Position numbers and translations under genes: made by a program. Below, in pieces: positions 42,613-52,255 of a stretch of DNA of 64,000 nt. The notes under the pieces were generated by a model that ran no database searches, had not been told where the DNA came from, and saw nothing but the letters and a program-made list of their open reading frames with translations. The DNA comes from Anaerolineae bacterium (GTDB taxonomy: Bacteria > Chloroflexota > Anaerolineae > Aggregatilineales > Phototrophicaceae): positions 125,897-189,896 of the forward strand of contig JALHNT010000005.1 in the NCBI GenBank assembly GCA_022843385.1. The letters run 5' to 3'. Each line of letters opens with the position of its first letter. Position 1 is the stretch's first letter.

Positions 42613-43578
42613 ATGACCCAACAGGCGGTCATTCAGACTGAGAATCTGAGCAAGAGTTATCGAAAATCACGGACGGAGCTGATCCCGGCGCTGAAGAACC
42701 TGAGCCTCAGCATTCAGCCGGGCGAAATCTTCGGTTATCTGGGGCCGAATGGGGCGGGCAAAACCACCACCATCCGGCTGCTGCTGGACCTGATCCGCCC
42801 CACCAGTGGACGGGCGATGATCTTCGGCCAGGAGGTACAGCAGAACAGCGTCGAACTGCACCGGCGCATCGGCTTTCTGCCGGGTGAACTGAACCTGTGG
42901 AAGAACCTGACCGGGCAGGAAGTGATCCACTACTTCGGCAAGGTGCGCGGCGGGGTCAACGAGAGCTATGTGAGGCAGCTCTCTCAGCGGCTGGACTTTG
43001 ATCCCAGCCTGCGTGTCCGCAGTTATTCCAGCGGCAACCGGCGCAAGCTCGGTCTGGTGCTGGCGCTCATGCATCAGCCGGAGCTGCTGATCCTGGATGA
43101 ACCCACCGGCGGCCTCGACCCCTTGATGCAGCAGATCTTCAACGAGTTGATGTTGGAGTACCAGCAGCAGGGGCGGACAGTGTTCCTGTCGTCCCACATC
43201 CTCAGCGAAGTGCAGGCCATCTGTGACCGGGTGGGCATCCTGCGCAACGGCGAGCTGAAGGCCGTCGAAACGGTTGACCGGCTGACCCATGTCGATTTCC
43301 GTTGGGTGACTCTGAAAGCCCGCGAGGCGATTCAGCCGGATGTGCTGCGCCAGGTAGAAGGTGTGAGCGAAGTGAGCGCGGTGGACAAAGGGTTGCGGCT
43401 GCGGCTGACCGGCGACTTTGACCCGCTGCTGCGTGCCATCAGCCCGTACTATATCGAAGACCTGCGGGTGCAGGAGCCGACGCTGGAAGAGATTTTCCTG
43501 GCCTACTATGACGATCACCGCAATGGTAACGGTCAGCGGGTTGCCGAGGGGCAGCGCAAGGCCGAGCTGGTACGGTGA
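42613..43578 (+). CDS. ABC exporter ATP-binding protein
   Basis: The 321-residue ATPase has Walker A GPNGAGKTTT, the Q loop near LPGELNLW, a signature YSSGNRRKLGLVLAL (variant of LSGGQ), Walker B LLILDEPTGGLDP and the switch His in SSHILSE. A C-terminal extension of about 90 residues is typical of DrrA/NatA-type exporters. The ATG at 42613 has GAGAGGAG 7 bases upstream. The permease gene starts 16 bases after its stop. Together they form an ABC-2 exporter, possibly for the product of the upstream glycosyltransferases. Confidence 0.93.
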   Translation: MTQQAVIQTENLSKSYRKSRTELIPALKNLSLSIQPGEIFGYLGPNGAGKTTTIRLLLDLIRPTSGRAMIFGQEVQQNSVELHRRIGFLPGELNLWKNLTGQEVIHYFGKVRGGVNESYVRQLSQRLDFDPSLRVRSYSSGNRRKLGLVLALMHQPELLILDEPTGGLDPLMQQIFNELMLEYQQQGRTVFLSSHILSEVQAICDRVGILRNGELKAVETVDRLTHVDFRWVTLKAREAIQPDVLRQVEGVSEVSAVDKGLRLRLTGDFDPLLRAISPYYIEDLRVQEPTLEEIFLAYYDDHRNGNGQRVAEGQRKAELVR

Positions 43579-43594
43579 ACGGAGGAGTGCAATC

Positions 43595-44392
43595 ATGATC
43601 GTCTTTATGGAAACGCTGCGCCGCGGCTGGCGTGGCATGATTTACTGGGGGCTAGGGGTTGGTCTGTATGGCTTCATCATGGCTGCCTATGTGCAGGACG
43701 CCGATATGCTGAAGCAGTATGCGGAAATCGCCAACAGCTTCCCGCCAGCGCTGCTGAAACTCTTCGGCGGCGATGCGGCGATGCTGGCGACGCCGGAAGG
43801 ATTCCTGGCTTACGGCTTCTTCGGCTTCGCGGTGCTGATCCTGGCCGTCTATGCCATTCTGTCTGGCCTGAACATCAGCGCCAACGATGAGGACTCCGGC
43901 GTGCTGGATGTGGTGCTCAGTCTGCCACTGCCGCGCTGGCGTCTGATGTTGGAGAAGTTCGCCGCCTACAGCCTGCTCATCGTCGGGATTATCGTGCTGT
44001 CGCTGGTCGGCCTCATGCTGGGCAACCAGGTCTCGGCCATGCCGATTGAGGTGGGCAAGATCATCCCCAGCATGGTCAATGTGCTGCCCAGCGTGCTGCT
44101 GATCCTGGCGTTCAGCGCCTGCGCCGGCGGCGTGTTCCACAGCAAAGGGATGGCAACGGCGGTGTCGGCCTTGTTCGTGGTCGTCAGTTATCTGCTGAAC
44201 TTTCTCGGCGAACTGGCGAGCAGCACCCTCGTCGGGCAGGTACGGGCGCTGTCGTTCTTCCGCTACTACGACCACAACGGCGTCGTCCTGAATGGCCTGT
44301 CATGGGGAAACATCCTGCTGCTGATCGTGGCAGCCACCGCGCTGGTGGCAGTAGGGCTATGGGGCTTCCAGCGCCGCGATGTCGGCACATAG
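43595..44392 (+). CDS. ABC-2 type permease
   Basis: The 265-residue membrane protein has six predicted helices, with the first after METLRRGWRGMIYWGLGVGLYG and the last before GFQRRDVGT. The topology, and SVLDVVLSLPLPRWRLMLEKF-like text after helix 2 (DSGVLDVVLSLPLPRWR), is that of ABC-2 permeases. It partners the ATPase encoded just upstream. The ORF is open far upstream of the real start, but GGAGGAG lies 8 bases before the ATG at 43595. Confidence 0.9.
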   Translation: MIVFMETLRRGWRGMIYWGLGVGLYGFIMAAYVQDADMLKQYAEIANSFPPALLKLFGGDAAMLATPEGFLAYGFFGFAVLILAVYAILSGLNISANDEDSGVLDVVLSLPLPRWRLMLEKFAAYSLLIVGIIVLSLVGLMLGNQVSAMPIEVGKIIPSMVNVLPSVLLILAFSACAGGVFHSKGMATAVSALFVVVSYLLNFLGELASSTLVGQVRALSFFRYYDHNGVVLNGLSWGNILLLIVAATALVAVGLWGFQRRDVGT

Positions 44393-44497
44393 CACACCGT
44401 GGCGCAGTTCTACTCGATGTTGCTTATCTCCCCTCTCCCAAAGGGAGAAACATGAGTCAATAAGGCAAATGTGGATGGATGAGACAGGTATTTGCCC

Positions 44498-45271
44498 TCA
44501 TCCACCCACCCCGGCTGATCCGGTCAGGCGGTAGACGACATCGGGGCGGCTGGAACAGATGGCGTCCACGCCCAGCGCCGCCAGGGCGGTGATCTCGCTC
44601 TCGCGCTCTTCTTTCCAACTGATGATCCCCAGCCCAGCCGTCCGCACCGTCTCCAGCCAGTCGCCTGTCAACAGATGGTGCGGCTCCGGTGCCACCTGAT
44701 CCCAGATCGGCTGGATGTAATCGGCCCGCGCCGACTGCCCCAGCAGCGCCGGGTTGACATGGGTCGAGGAGAACTGGACGGCGGTATGAAGCGCCGGCTT
44801 GAAGGCTTTGATCTCCGCCAGCCAGTCCGGGCGAAACGAGCCGATGATCGAATAGTCGGTCAACTGATAGGCATCGAGCGTGTTCATCACCAGCGTGATG
44901 GCCGCCAGACTGAAATCCTTCAGATTGACGTACACCCCCAGCTTGAGGGCGGTACAGATGAAGGCCACTTCTTCAAAGGTCAGGATCGGCTCGGCCTGCA
45001 CCGGATGGATTGAACGCAGTTGGCGCAGCGACATCTCGCGCACGCTGGCATAGATGGCGTACAAGCGTTTGAGGTTATCATCCTGGGTCACCACAGCCCG
45101 GTCATCAGCCGTAATGCGAATGCTGACCTCGATCAGATCAGCCCCCATCTCGGCGGCGCGCCGGAAGACGGCCAGCGAGGTATCGTTCTGAGTGGGAATC
45201 AGGTAATGAGCGATCCGCAGCACCGGGGATGCGGCAGCGCGAGGCAGCGGTGTAAAATGAGTACGAAGCAT
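44498..45271 (-). CDS. GDPD-fold protein lacking most catalytic residues
   Basis: The 257-residue protein has the fold and order of glycerophosphodiester phosphodiesterases (IAH..., FRRAAEMGADLIEV, DDNLKRLY, LTFEEV, SWKEERESEITALAALGVDAICSSRP). However, AHRG is AHYL, PENT is QNDT, the second acidic ligand in IELD is Ser (IEVS), the catalytic His-Asp pair is TQD, and EIK is NLK. Only the first His and one Glu are kept. Hydrolysis of glycerophosphodiesters is therefore unlikely; it may be a binding protein or a divergent lyase. The start at 45271 gives the family N terminus. Confidence 0.78.
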   Translation of the reverse strand: MLRTHFTPLPRAAASPVLRIAHYLIPTQNDTSLAVFRRAAEMGADLIEVSIRITADDRAVVTQDDNLKRLYAIYASVREMSLRQLRSIHPVQAEPILTFEEVAFICTALKLGVYVNLKDFSLAAITLVMNTLDAYQLTDYSIIGSFRPDWLAEIKAFKPALHTAVQFSSTHVNPALLGQSARADYIQPIWDQVAPEPHHLLTGDWLETVRTAGLGIISWKEERESEITALAALGVDAICSSRPDVVYRLTGSAGVGG

Positions 45272-45482
45272 AAGACCAACTATCGATAAATGCTCATCAT
45301 CCTCCACAGTGGTTTAACCATAACGGACGAGCGTTACGAATGGTTTAAGGAATTTTTAAGGCTTGACGATAGATAACGTTGAAACGCCGAACATCACGCG
45401 CAAATAACGATGAACATCATCCGCTACGGTGGATATAAGCGACTATGATGAGCAGCAGAACCGATTTCTTGGAAACACACCC

Positions 45483-46952
45483 ATGACCGATCATGATCTC
45501 AGCAGCCCACGCGGCCTGCGCAGCGCCATGCAGCGGCTGCGTCAGGAAGTGCTGGACGACGGACTGGCAACCTATGAGCGCTGGCTGCCCGGCCTGCACC
45601 GGCGCAACTTCCGCATCAGTGCCCTGAACCTGGCCTACTACCTGGCGCTGCGTCGCCGTGATATTCGCCCGCTACAAACCGCGCTCATCCCCTGGGGATT
45701 GTCGTCATTAGGCCGGATCGAGGCGCGGGTGATGCCCAACCTGGATGCTGTCATCGCCACCCTCAATAACCTCAACGGCGAATCGACGCCGCATCCACGC
45801 CTGAGCCTGTTCTATCGCGGCGAACGGATGCTGCGCTATCACACCCGCATGGTGTTCGGGGAAGTGCCAAAATTGCGACGTGGACACATCATGGTGACCA
45901 TGCCGACCGAGGCAGCGGCTGATTACGATCTGGTGCGCGACCTGCTGTGGCGGGGGATGGACTGCATCCGCATCAACTGCGCCCATGATGACCCGGATGT
46001 CTGGCTGGCGATGATTACCAACCTGCGCCGGGCTGAGGCCGAAACCGGGCGACGCGCCCGCGTGGCGATGGACCTCAGCGGGCCAAAAACCCGCACCGAA
46101 ACCGTGATCGCCGAGGATGATCACAAGCTGATGGCCGGGGATCGTTTTCAACTGACGCTGGGGGCCGCCAAATCGAATGTCCCGTACCCGGTGCAGGCCA
46201 CCTCAACCGTGCGCGAAGTGTTCGCTCAGGTCAAGCCGGGGGCGCAGGTCTGGTTCGATGATGGCAAGATCGGGGCGCGGGTCGAGACTGTCACACCTGA
46301 CAGCATGATCCTGCTGGTGACAACCGCCCGTCCGCAGGGTGAACGGCTTAAACCGGAAAAGGGCATGAACTTCCCCGATACCGATCTGCGGCTGCCGGCA
46401 TTGAGTGAGAAAGACCTGGAAGATCTGGATTTTGTGGCGCGCCACGCCGACATCATCAATTACTCGTTCGTGCAGGAAGCCGAGGACATCGAGCTGCTGC
46501 ATCAGGCGCTGGTCGAACGCAGCCCACACCCGGAGCGCATCGCCATCGTCGCCAAAGTCGAAACCAAACGCTCCATCCGCAACCTGCCGGAGATCATGGT
46601 CAAGGCCGCCGGTCAGCACCCGCTGGGGGTGATGATCGCGCGCGGCGATCTGGCAGTCGAGATTGGCTATCAACGGCTGGCCGAAATGCAGGAGGAAATC
46701 CTGTGGCTGTGCGAAGCGGCGCATGTGCCGGTCATCTGGGCAACCCAGGTGCTGGAGCAATTGGTCAAGAAGGGGCGACCCTCGCGCGCCGAGATGACTG
46801 ACGCCGCCATGGCCGAGCGCGCCGAATGTGTCATGCTCAACAAAGGGCCATACATCCGCGAAGCCGTCACCGCGCTCGATGATGTCTTTCAGCGGATGCA
46901 GGCGCACCAATCGAAGAAGACCGCCCAACTGCGGGCGCTGCGCTCCTGGTGA
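45483..46952 (+). CDS. Pyruvate kinase-like protein of the K+-independent type
   Basis: The 489-residue protein has an unusual N-terminal part of about 120 residues and then the A and B domains of pyruvate kinase. Phosphate- and metal-binding parts are present: RINCAHDD, MDLSGPKTRT, IVAKVETKRS (Lys and Glu) and MIARGDLAVEIG (Asp). The ATQVLEQLVKKGRPSRAEMTD motif follows. Lys replaces the Glu of GPE, and Ala and Leu replace two ligands of the K+ site, as in enzymes that do not need potassium. The C-terminal allosteric domain is missing. It probably makes pyruvate and ATP from phosphoenolpyruvate, but other phosphotransfer is possible. Confidence 0.82.
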   Translation: MTDHDLSSPRGLRSAMQRLRQEVLDDGLATYERWLPGLHRRNFRISALNLAYYLALRRRDIRPLQTALIPWGLSSLGRIEARVMPNLDAVIATLNNLNGESTPHPRLSLFYRGERMLRYHTRMVFGEVPKLRRGHIMVTMPTEAAADYDLVRDLLWRGMDCIRINCAHDDPDVWLAMITNLRRAEAETGRRARVAMDLSGPKTRTETVIAEDDHKLMAGDRFQLTLGAAKSNVPYPVQATSTVREVFAQVKPGAQVWFDDGKIGARVETVTPDSMILLVTTARPQGERLKPEKGMNFPDTDLRLPALSEKDLEDLDFVARHADIINYSFVQEAEDIELLHQALVERSPHPERIAIVAKVETKRSIRNLPEIMVKAAGQHPLGVMIARGDLAVEIGYQRLAEMQEEILWLCEAAHVPVIWATQVLEQLVKKGRPSRAEMTDAAMAERAECVMLNKGPYIREAVTALDDVFQRMQAHQSKKTAQLRALRSW

Positions 46953-46957
46953 CTGGA

Positions 46958-49018
46958 TTACCCCCCGATGCCGTTGGACGGGACGGACGGCGGGACAATC
47001 ACCCGCGTCAGGCTGAGGCCGGTGCTGCTGCCCTCGGCGCTGACGATCACCGGCAGCACCAGTGTCACCTGATCGATGAAGCACAAGCTCTCGTTGATCG
47101 CTTCGCAGTAGTACGTTGTCACATCGACTGTCAGGTTGACGCTGCCATCGTTCAGCGTCACCGGGATGACCAGCGGCATGACCGGCTCGATCAGGCTTTG
47201 TGACTGGTCGGCTTCGGCCAGCGCCACGACCGTGCCATCGGCTGACCAGCGGGCGCTGAAGGGTGCCAGATTGTTGAACTTGTAGCCTTCGGGCAGTTGG
47301 ATGTTCAGGCTGATCGCTCCGGTTCCGGCCTGCGCCGTCTGCGCGTCGAGCGTGATGATCTCATCGCTGGCATTGTTGCCGCCCACCACCGTCACCCGTC
47401 CGCCGATCTGGAGCAGCTCCGGGTTGGGGAAGACCACTGTGCTGACGGTCTGAGAGGCGAGGTCGATGACGCGGATGGCGTGGTTGTTGGTATCAGCCAC
47501 ATAGAGTTTGCCGGCAGCGGTCGCCAGTCCGCCGGGTTCGTCGAACAGCGCCGTCGTCAGGTCGCCATCGCGGAAGCCGCCTGTCCCGCCCTGCCCGGTG
47601 AAGGTGACGATCTCTTTAGTGATCGGGTCGAGCAGCTTGATCTTGTGGTTATAAGTGTCAGCCACCGCCAGCCGCCCATCCTCCAGCCCGATGACCGCCA
47701 GCGGGTGCTGCAAGCGCGAGTCGCCGAAGCCGCCATCGACATCGCCGAAAGCGAACAGATCATTCATTGGCGGCCCGGCCAGCCCAGCGGTGCGGCCTTC
47801 CGTCAGGTCTGCCACGCGGATGCTGCTCGACTCGCTGTCGGCGAAGTACAGTTGATTATCGCGGAAGTACAGGCCGCTGGGCTGCGCCAGTTGTGCCGCC
47901 AGCAGCGCATCTTCCACCAGCCCTTCCCGTCCGCTGCCGACGACCGGCGCGATGAGATCAGCGCTGAAGCGGTACGCCCAGATCTGGTGCGTCCCGGCCA
48001 TGGCGATGTAGAGCGTGTCGTCATCGCCGAAGGTCACGTCCCAGGGGCTGGCTAAATCCATCGCCAGCGGCGGGCCGGACTGGTCACGGTTGTAGCCTTG
48101 CACACCCGTCCCGGCGAAGGTCGTCACCTCGCGCTCGGTCAGACGGACAGCGCGGATGAGGTGGTTCTGGGTATCGGCCACATACAGAATATTGTCGCGC
48201 AGCGCCATGCCCTGCGGACGGCGGAACTGAGCCGCTTCGTAAGCGCCATCAGCCGCTCCCGGCTCACCGCTGCCGATCACATCCAGCACTTCATAGGTCA
48301 GCAGATCGGCCACCACGATGCGATGATGGCTGCTGTCGGCGATGAACAGGCGGTTGCCCAGCGGATCAGCCAGCACTTTGCCGGGGAAGTAGAGCGCCGA
48401 GGCCGGGTGTCCCTCGCCCTCGACCGCCACCACCAGCGGCTCGCGGTTGATCTCGCCCAGCCCATCGAAATAGGCGATCATGCCGCCGATAACGGTATCA
48501 AAGGCCTCGAAGGGAACCTCGCCGGCCTGCACCGCGAACAGGTTGCCGCGCGGGTCGATGACGACAAAGGTCGGCCAGGCATTGACGCCGAAGCGGCTGT
48601 AGCTGCGCCACACGCGGAAGTCGCTGTCGTTGATGACCGGGTGATGCAGCCCGTAGCGCTGGATGATCTGGCGCAGGTTCTCAGTCTGGCCTTCGTTCTC
48701 GAACTTGGCCGAATGTACGCCGATGACCGCCAGCGCATCGCCGTATTTGTCCTCAAGCCGCTGGATGGTCGGGATCATGTGGATGCAGTTGATGCAGCCA
48801 TACGTCCAGAAGTCGAGCAGCACCACCTTGCCGCGCAGTTGCCCCAGCGTCAGCGGCGCGGCGACATTGAGCCATTCCACATCCGGCGGGAACGGCACGG
48901 CGGGATAAGCCGGGTCGCCTTCAAAGGAGGGCGTGGGTTCCTGCGCCAGCGTGATAACCGTGCCGGTCAGCAGCAGGATGACCAGCCAGCCAGCGATGCG
49001 CGCGAAACGGTTCATCAT
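46958..49018 (-). CDS. Secreted thioredoxin-NHL repeat protein (NHLRC2-like)
   Basis: The 686-residue protein has a signal peptide (residues about 6-25, cleavage near TLAQE). A thioredoxin domain (about 45-190) follows, with the redox pair in TYGCINCIHMIP. Then come five to six NHL propeller blades (FIADSSHHRIVVADL, YVADTQNHLIRAVRL, AVADTYNHKIKLLDP, YVADTNNHAIRVIDL) and a C-terminal beta domain from about 570. This is the order of NHLRC2 proteins. It should work in disulfide or redox handling outside the membrane. GGAG lies 8 bases before the ATG at 49018. Its stop is 5 bases from the convergent pyruvate kinase gene. Confidence 0.88.
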   Translation of the reverse strand: MMNRFARIAGWLVILLLTGTVITLAQEPTPSFEGDPAYPAVPFPPDVEWLNVAAPLTLGQLRGKVVLLDFWTYGCINCIHMIPTIQRLEDKYGDALAVIGVHSAKFENEGQTENLRQIIQRYGLHHPVINDSDFRVWRSYSRFGVNAWPTFVVIDPRGNLFAVQAGEVPFEAFDTVIGGMIAYFDGLGEINREPLVVAVEGEGHPASALYFPGKVLADPLGNRLFIADSSHHRIVVADLLTYEVLDVIGSGEPGAADGAYEAAQFRRPQGMALRDNILYVADTQNHLIRAVRLTEREVTTFAGTGVQGYNRDQSGPPLAMDLASPWDVTFGDDDTLYIAMAGTHQIWAYRFSADLIAPVVGSGREGLVEDALLAAQLAQPSGLYFRDNQLYFADSESSSIRVADLTEGRTAGLAGPPMNDLFAFGDVDGGFGDSRLQHPLAVIGLEDGRLAVADTYNHKIKLLDPITKEIVTFTGQGGTGGFRDGDLTTALFDEPGGLATAAGKLYVADTNNHAIRVIDLASQTVSTVVFPNPELLQIGGRVTVVGGNNASDEIITLDAQTAQAGTGAISLNIQLPEGYKFNNLAPFSARWSADGTVVALAEADQSQSLIEPVMPLVIPVTLNDGSVNLTVDVTTYYCEAINESLCFIDQVTLVLPVIVSAEGSSTGLSLTRVIVPPSVPSNGIGG

Positions 49019-49140
49019 GGGAAATACTCCCTTCGATACCAGCGTTGGGCGATAGGGTCTCCGAAAGCGCAATTAGCCCATGATTTCTGGCGCGATGCAA
49101 GGGCGAAGTCACCGGCCTGTGATGCGACCGAGTATGATCC

Positions 49141-50307
49141 CTACCGCTTCAGCAAGGCGTTGATGAAAGCCGTGAAACGTTCCAGACCTTCATCAAATTC
49201 TGGCGAGGCTTTGGTCAGCGCACCACGGATAAAGCCTTCACCCGCACCACCGCCAATCGTACCGGGCTGGAAGACCAGTCGTGCTTCCTCGCGGGCTTTG
49301 GCACAGAACTGAGCGCTGGTTAGACCAGTGGGACGGATGTCGATGAAGATGTAATACGCGCCCTGCGGCTGGCTATAGGGCAGCGGGATAGCGTCCAGCG
49401 TCTGCATCCACAGCTTGCGCCGCCGGTCGTATTCCTTCAGATGTTGCTGGAACCAGTCGCGCGGTTCTTGCAGCACGGCTAAACCGGCGTACTGTGTCAT
49501 CACATTGGCGCAGATCATCATGGCGTGGTGGAAGGGAAGCATAGCTTCGATCAGAGGAGCCGGCGCGGCGATATAGCCCAACCGCATTCCCGTCAGGGCG
49601 AAGCTCTTGGAGAAGCTGTTGATGGTGATGGTGCGCTCAGCCATGCCCGGCAGCGAACCGATGCTGATGTGTTTGTGATTGTCAAAGACATAGTACTCAT
49701 AAATCTCGTCGGAGATCACGAGCAGGTCGCGCCGCTGCGCTAGGTCGGCAATCGCGCTCAGCGTGCTCTCCGGCAGCACCGTGCCGGTGGGGTTGTTAGG
49801 CGTCAGCACGATCAGCGCCCGCGTCTTGGGGGTGATGGCCGCTTCCAGGTCCGGGACGTGAATAGTGAAGTTGCTCTCTGGCGTGGTATTGACCGGCACC
49901 AGAGTCGCTCCCAGCACTTTGGCGTCACGGGTGTATTCATCATAATGCGGTGACGGCGTCAGCACCTCATCACCAGGGTCGAGCAGCGCCATCAGCGTTG
50001 TCATCAGCGCTTCCTGCGCCCCCGCCGTGACGATGATCTGGTTAGCCGGATCTATCGTTAGGTTGTTTTCCTGCTTCAGCTTCTCAGCAATGGCCGCCCG
50101 CAGTTCAGGGATGCCCGTCCAGGCGGTGTATTGAATCTTGCGCTCCCGCACCGCTTTCTCCAGCGCCTCGAAGACAAATGCCGGCGGGACAAAGTCCGGT
50201 GTGCCGCTGCCTAGATTAATCAGGCCAGGGATTGGCACCGATGTTTGTTTGCCCAGTGAACCATGTAGACTCTGGGCGCGATCCGAAAGAAATTTGGTGT
50301 AATCCAT
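49141..50307 (-). CDS. PLP-dependent class I/II aminotransferase
   Basis: The 388-residue enzyme has a complete fold type I pattern: PGLINLGSGTPDF, YTAWTGIPELRAAIAEKL, TAGAQEAL, the substrate- and PLP-binding NPNPTG-like VLTPNNPTG, the PLP-binding ISDEIYEY, and the Schiff-base lysine in NSFSKSFALTGMRLGY. It looks like the aspartate or aromatic aminotransferase branch, with substrate unknown. The start at 50307 has AAGGAC 8 bases upstream; the longer frame from 50340 has no clear site. It stands as a single gene. Confidence 0.92.
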   Translation of the reverse strand: MDYTKFLSDRAQSLHGSLGKQTSVPIPGLINLGSGTPDFVPPAFVFEALEKAVRERKIQYTAWTGIPELRAAIAEKLKQENNLTIDPANQIIVTAGAQEALMTTLMALLDPGDEVLTPSPHYDEYTRDAKVLGATLVPVNTTPESNFTIHVPDLEAAITPKTRALIVLTPNNPTGTVLPESTLSAIADLAQRRDLLVISDEIYEYYVFDNHKHISIGSLPGMAERTITINSFSKSFALTGMRLGYIAAPAPLIEAMLPFHHAMMICANVMTQYAGLAVLQEPRDWFQQHLKEYDRRRKLWMQTLDAIPLPYSQPQGAYYIFIDIRPTGLTSAQFCAKAREEARLVFQPGTIGGGAGEGFIRGALTKASPEFDEGLERFTAFINALLKR

Positions 50308-50535
50308 TGAATGAAGTCCTTGTAAATTGGTGTGGTCCACCGGGTGAAATCGGAGCTGTCACAAAAGAGGGTCTATCGACGCGATAAACCCTGCTGATGG
50401 TAATGATAAACGGGGTGAGCTGATTTGTGCCACACGCCGCGGCTATGACCACTGATGCGCACCGGACAGGCAAAGTGGCGGGAAGTTAAGGATATTCCAG
50501 AGAAATGTTTAGCCCATAGCGGTAGGTCTTCTTCC

Positions 50536-50714
50536 ATAGGGGCGCAATATTGAGGTTTGATCAATTGATTCGGCAATCGTTATGGGGTGCGGCGGACGTG
50601 CCCTTGCACATCCCTACACCCATCGGTCGTCCGTAGGGGCACCCAACGGGGTGTCCGCTGGTTCCAAATCACAATGCCGATTTAATTCATCAACGGTCAA
50701 TATTGCGCCGCTAC
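50536..50714. repeat. Composite palindromic element, copy C
   Basis: This 179-base copy has the same parts as copy B at 20749-20907 but in the opposite direction: outer TAGGGGCGCAATATTG and CAATATTGCGCCGCTAC ends, inner arms with CGGCAATCG and AATGCCGAT, and the two short palindromes, one degenerate (GGACGTGCCCTTGCACATCC). It fills most of the 466-base gap before the aminotransferase gene. Confidence 0.72.
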
Positions 50715-50773
50715 ACGACAATCTATGAGAACATTATTTTCTTGGAAGAGCCTAAATTCGCCACCCGAAATGC

Positions 50774-52255
50774 TCAGCTTGCGATTAGCGTCGGCACGCC
50801 ATCGGCAAAATCGACCACCCAGCCTTCCTGACCATTCGCCAGCCGGACGCGCCACCAGTTGAACCCGTCAGCCGCGAACGGGCCTTCCAACAGGGTGACA
50901 ATGCTGCCGTTGCCCAGCGTACCGACGCGCTGGAAACTCCGCCCTGGTCCGCTGCGCAGGTTCAGCACATCGCCCTCAGTGGTATAGACCGTCGCCTGCC
51001 CACCAATCACCAGTGTCCCGGCGGCCAGCGGTGCGGAGGGAGCGCTTAGGGTGGGTGCGCTCAACGGCGCATTCAGCCGTCCCCAGGCAGCAAAAGTCGG
51101 GATGACTTCAGGCCGAATGTCGCTCGTCCAGGCGATGCGCATATCCGCTCCCAACGAGCTATTCCAGATCGACAGGATCAACGGCGGGTTGTTAAAGCGC
51201 GTCTCAACAAACGAGAGGGTGGTGCCGCCGGCATCGCCCGACTCGCCGACGGTATAGACAAATCCATTGAGTGTTCCGGCCAGACTGGTGATCGGACTGG
51301 TATAGCTGACCGACACTGAAGCGGCAATTGCGCCGCTGCGTTCCATGATGTTCAGCGTGTAATTATCACCTGAACCGTTGTAGGCAACAGCCACCACCCG
51401 TTCGCCATCCTGAATGAAGCGCGCCATCGTCAGGTTCGGTAGCGTCGTCACGGTGAACAGATCGCCTGTGTCTGGGGTGTAGGCTTTGACGGTGTTCAGC
51501 ACGAAACCGGGCCCTTCCACAGGAGCACTACCGGGGAAATTAGCGTCGGACATCGCCAGCACCACTTCGCCGGTATTGGCAAAGGTATCCGCCCATGGGT
51601 AAACATAGGAGGCGCAGTATCCCAGATAGCTGGTCTCCATCTGCCACTCAATACAGGGATACTCCGCCGCACCATCAATCCCGTATGGCACTGTCGTGAA
51701 CTGGATTACGCCGGGCCGGTTCGACTGCACCACGGGGATCATTGCCGCCGTCATCATCGGCCCATCGCCCAGCCCGGCCTGAATATCAGCACCGGTAAGT
51801 GTGGCCGTCACGCCCGCCAGAATATCGACCACCACTACGTTGTAGCTCTCGTAGCCAACCACATAGCCAAAGGCAAAGGTTTCGTTGCCCGGGCTGAAAT
51901 TCTGATACGAGGCAGTGAATTCCAGACCGGTAACACTGTTCTCCGGCAGACTGTAACTGTAGAAGACAGTCCCGCTGCCAACATCATACAGATTAACGCT
52001 GGCAAGCCCGGCGCTGGTCGTCAGCCCATAACCGATGTACCGACCATCGGCTGACATCGCCACATGAGGTGAATAGGTCGCGCCTGCCTCGCCCGGCAGC
52101 ATCCACTGCTGAAGCGTCGTCCCACTGCTATCCACCTGGACCATCGAGCCGTTACCGCCATAAAGCCACACCCACCAGGGTGCGCCCGCCGCCTGTGCCG
52201 GCAGCAGCCCCGATAACCACACCAGCCCGATCAGCAATACCGTTAACTTTCTCAT
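50774..52255 (-). CDS. Secreted propeller protein with C-terminal bacterial SH3 domain
   Basis: The 493-residue protein has a signal peptide (residues 4-22, cleavage after AQA). A seven-bladed-propeller-like region follows (about 25-400) with blade motifs such as MSADGRYIGYG and SIVLFDVGSG-like NLYDVGSGTVFYSY. A C-terminal SH3b domain ends the protein (about 425-490; VLNLRSGPGRSFQRVGTLGNG, then WWRVRLANGQEGWV). SH3b domains often bind peptidoglycan, so the protein is likely held at the cell wall. No catalytic site is seen. Confidence 0.8.
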   Translation of the reverse strand: MRKLTVLLIGLVWLSGLLPAQAAGAPWWVWLYGGNGSMVQVDSSGTTLQQWMLPGEAGATYSPHVAMSADGRYIGYGLTTSAGLASVNLYDVGSGTVFYSYSLPENSVTGLEFTASYQNFSPGNETFAFGYVVGYESYNVVVVDILAGVTATLTGADIQAGLGDGPMMTAAMIPVVQSNRPGVIQFTTVPYGIDGAAEYPCIEWQMETSYLGYCASYVYPWADTFANTGEVVLAMSDANFPGSAPVEGPGFVLNTVKAYTPDTGDLFTVTTLPNLTMARFIQDGERVVAVAYNGSGDNYTLNIMERSGAIAASVSVSYTSPITSLAGTLNGFVYTVGESGDAGGTTLSFVETRFNNPPLILSIWNSSLGADMRIAWTSDIRPEVIPTFAAWGRLNAPLSAPTLSAPSAPLAAGTLVIGGQATVYTTEGDVLNLRSGPGRSFQRVGTLGNGSIVTLLEGPFAADGFNWWRVRLANGQEGWVVDFADGVPTLIAS

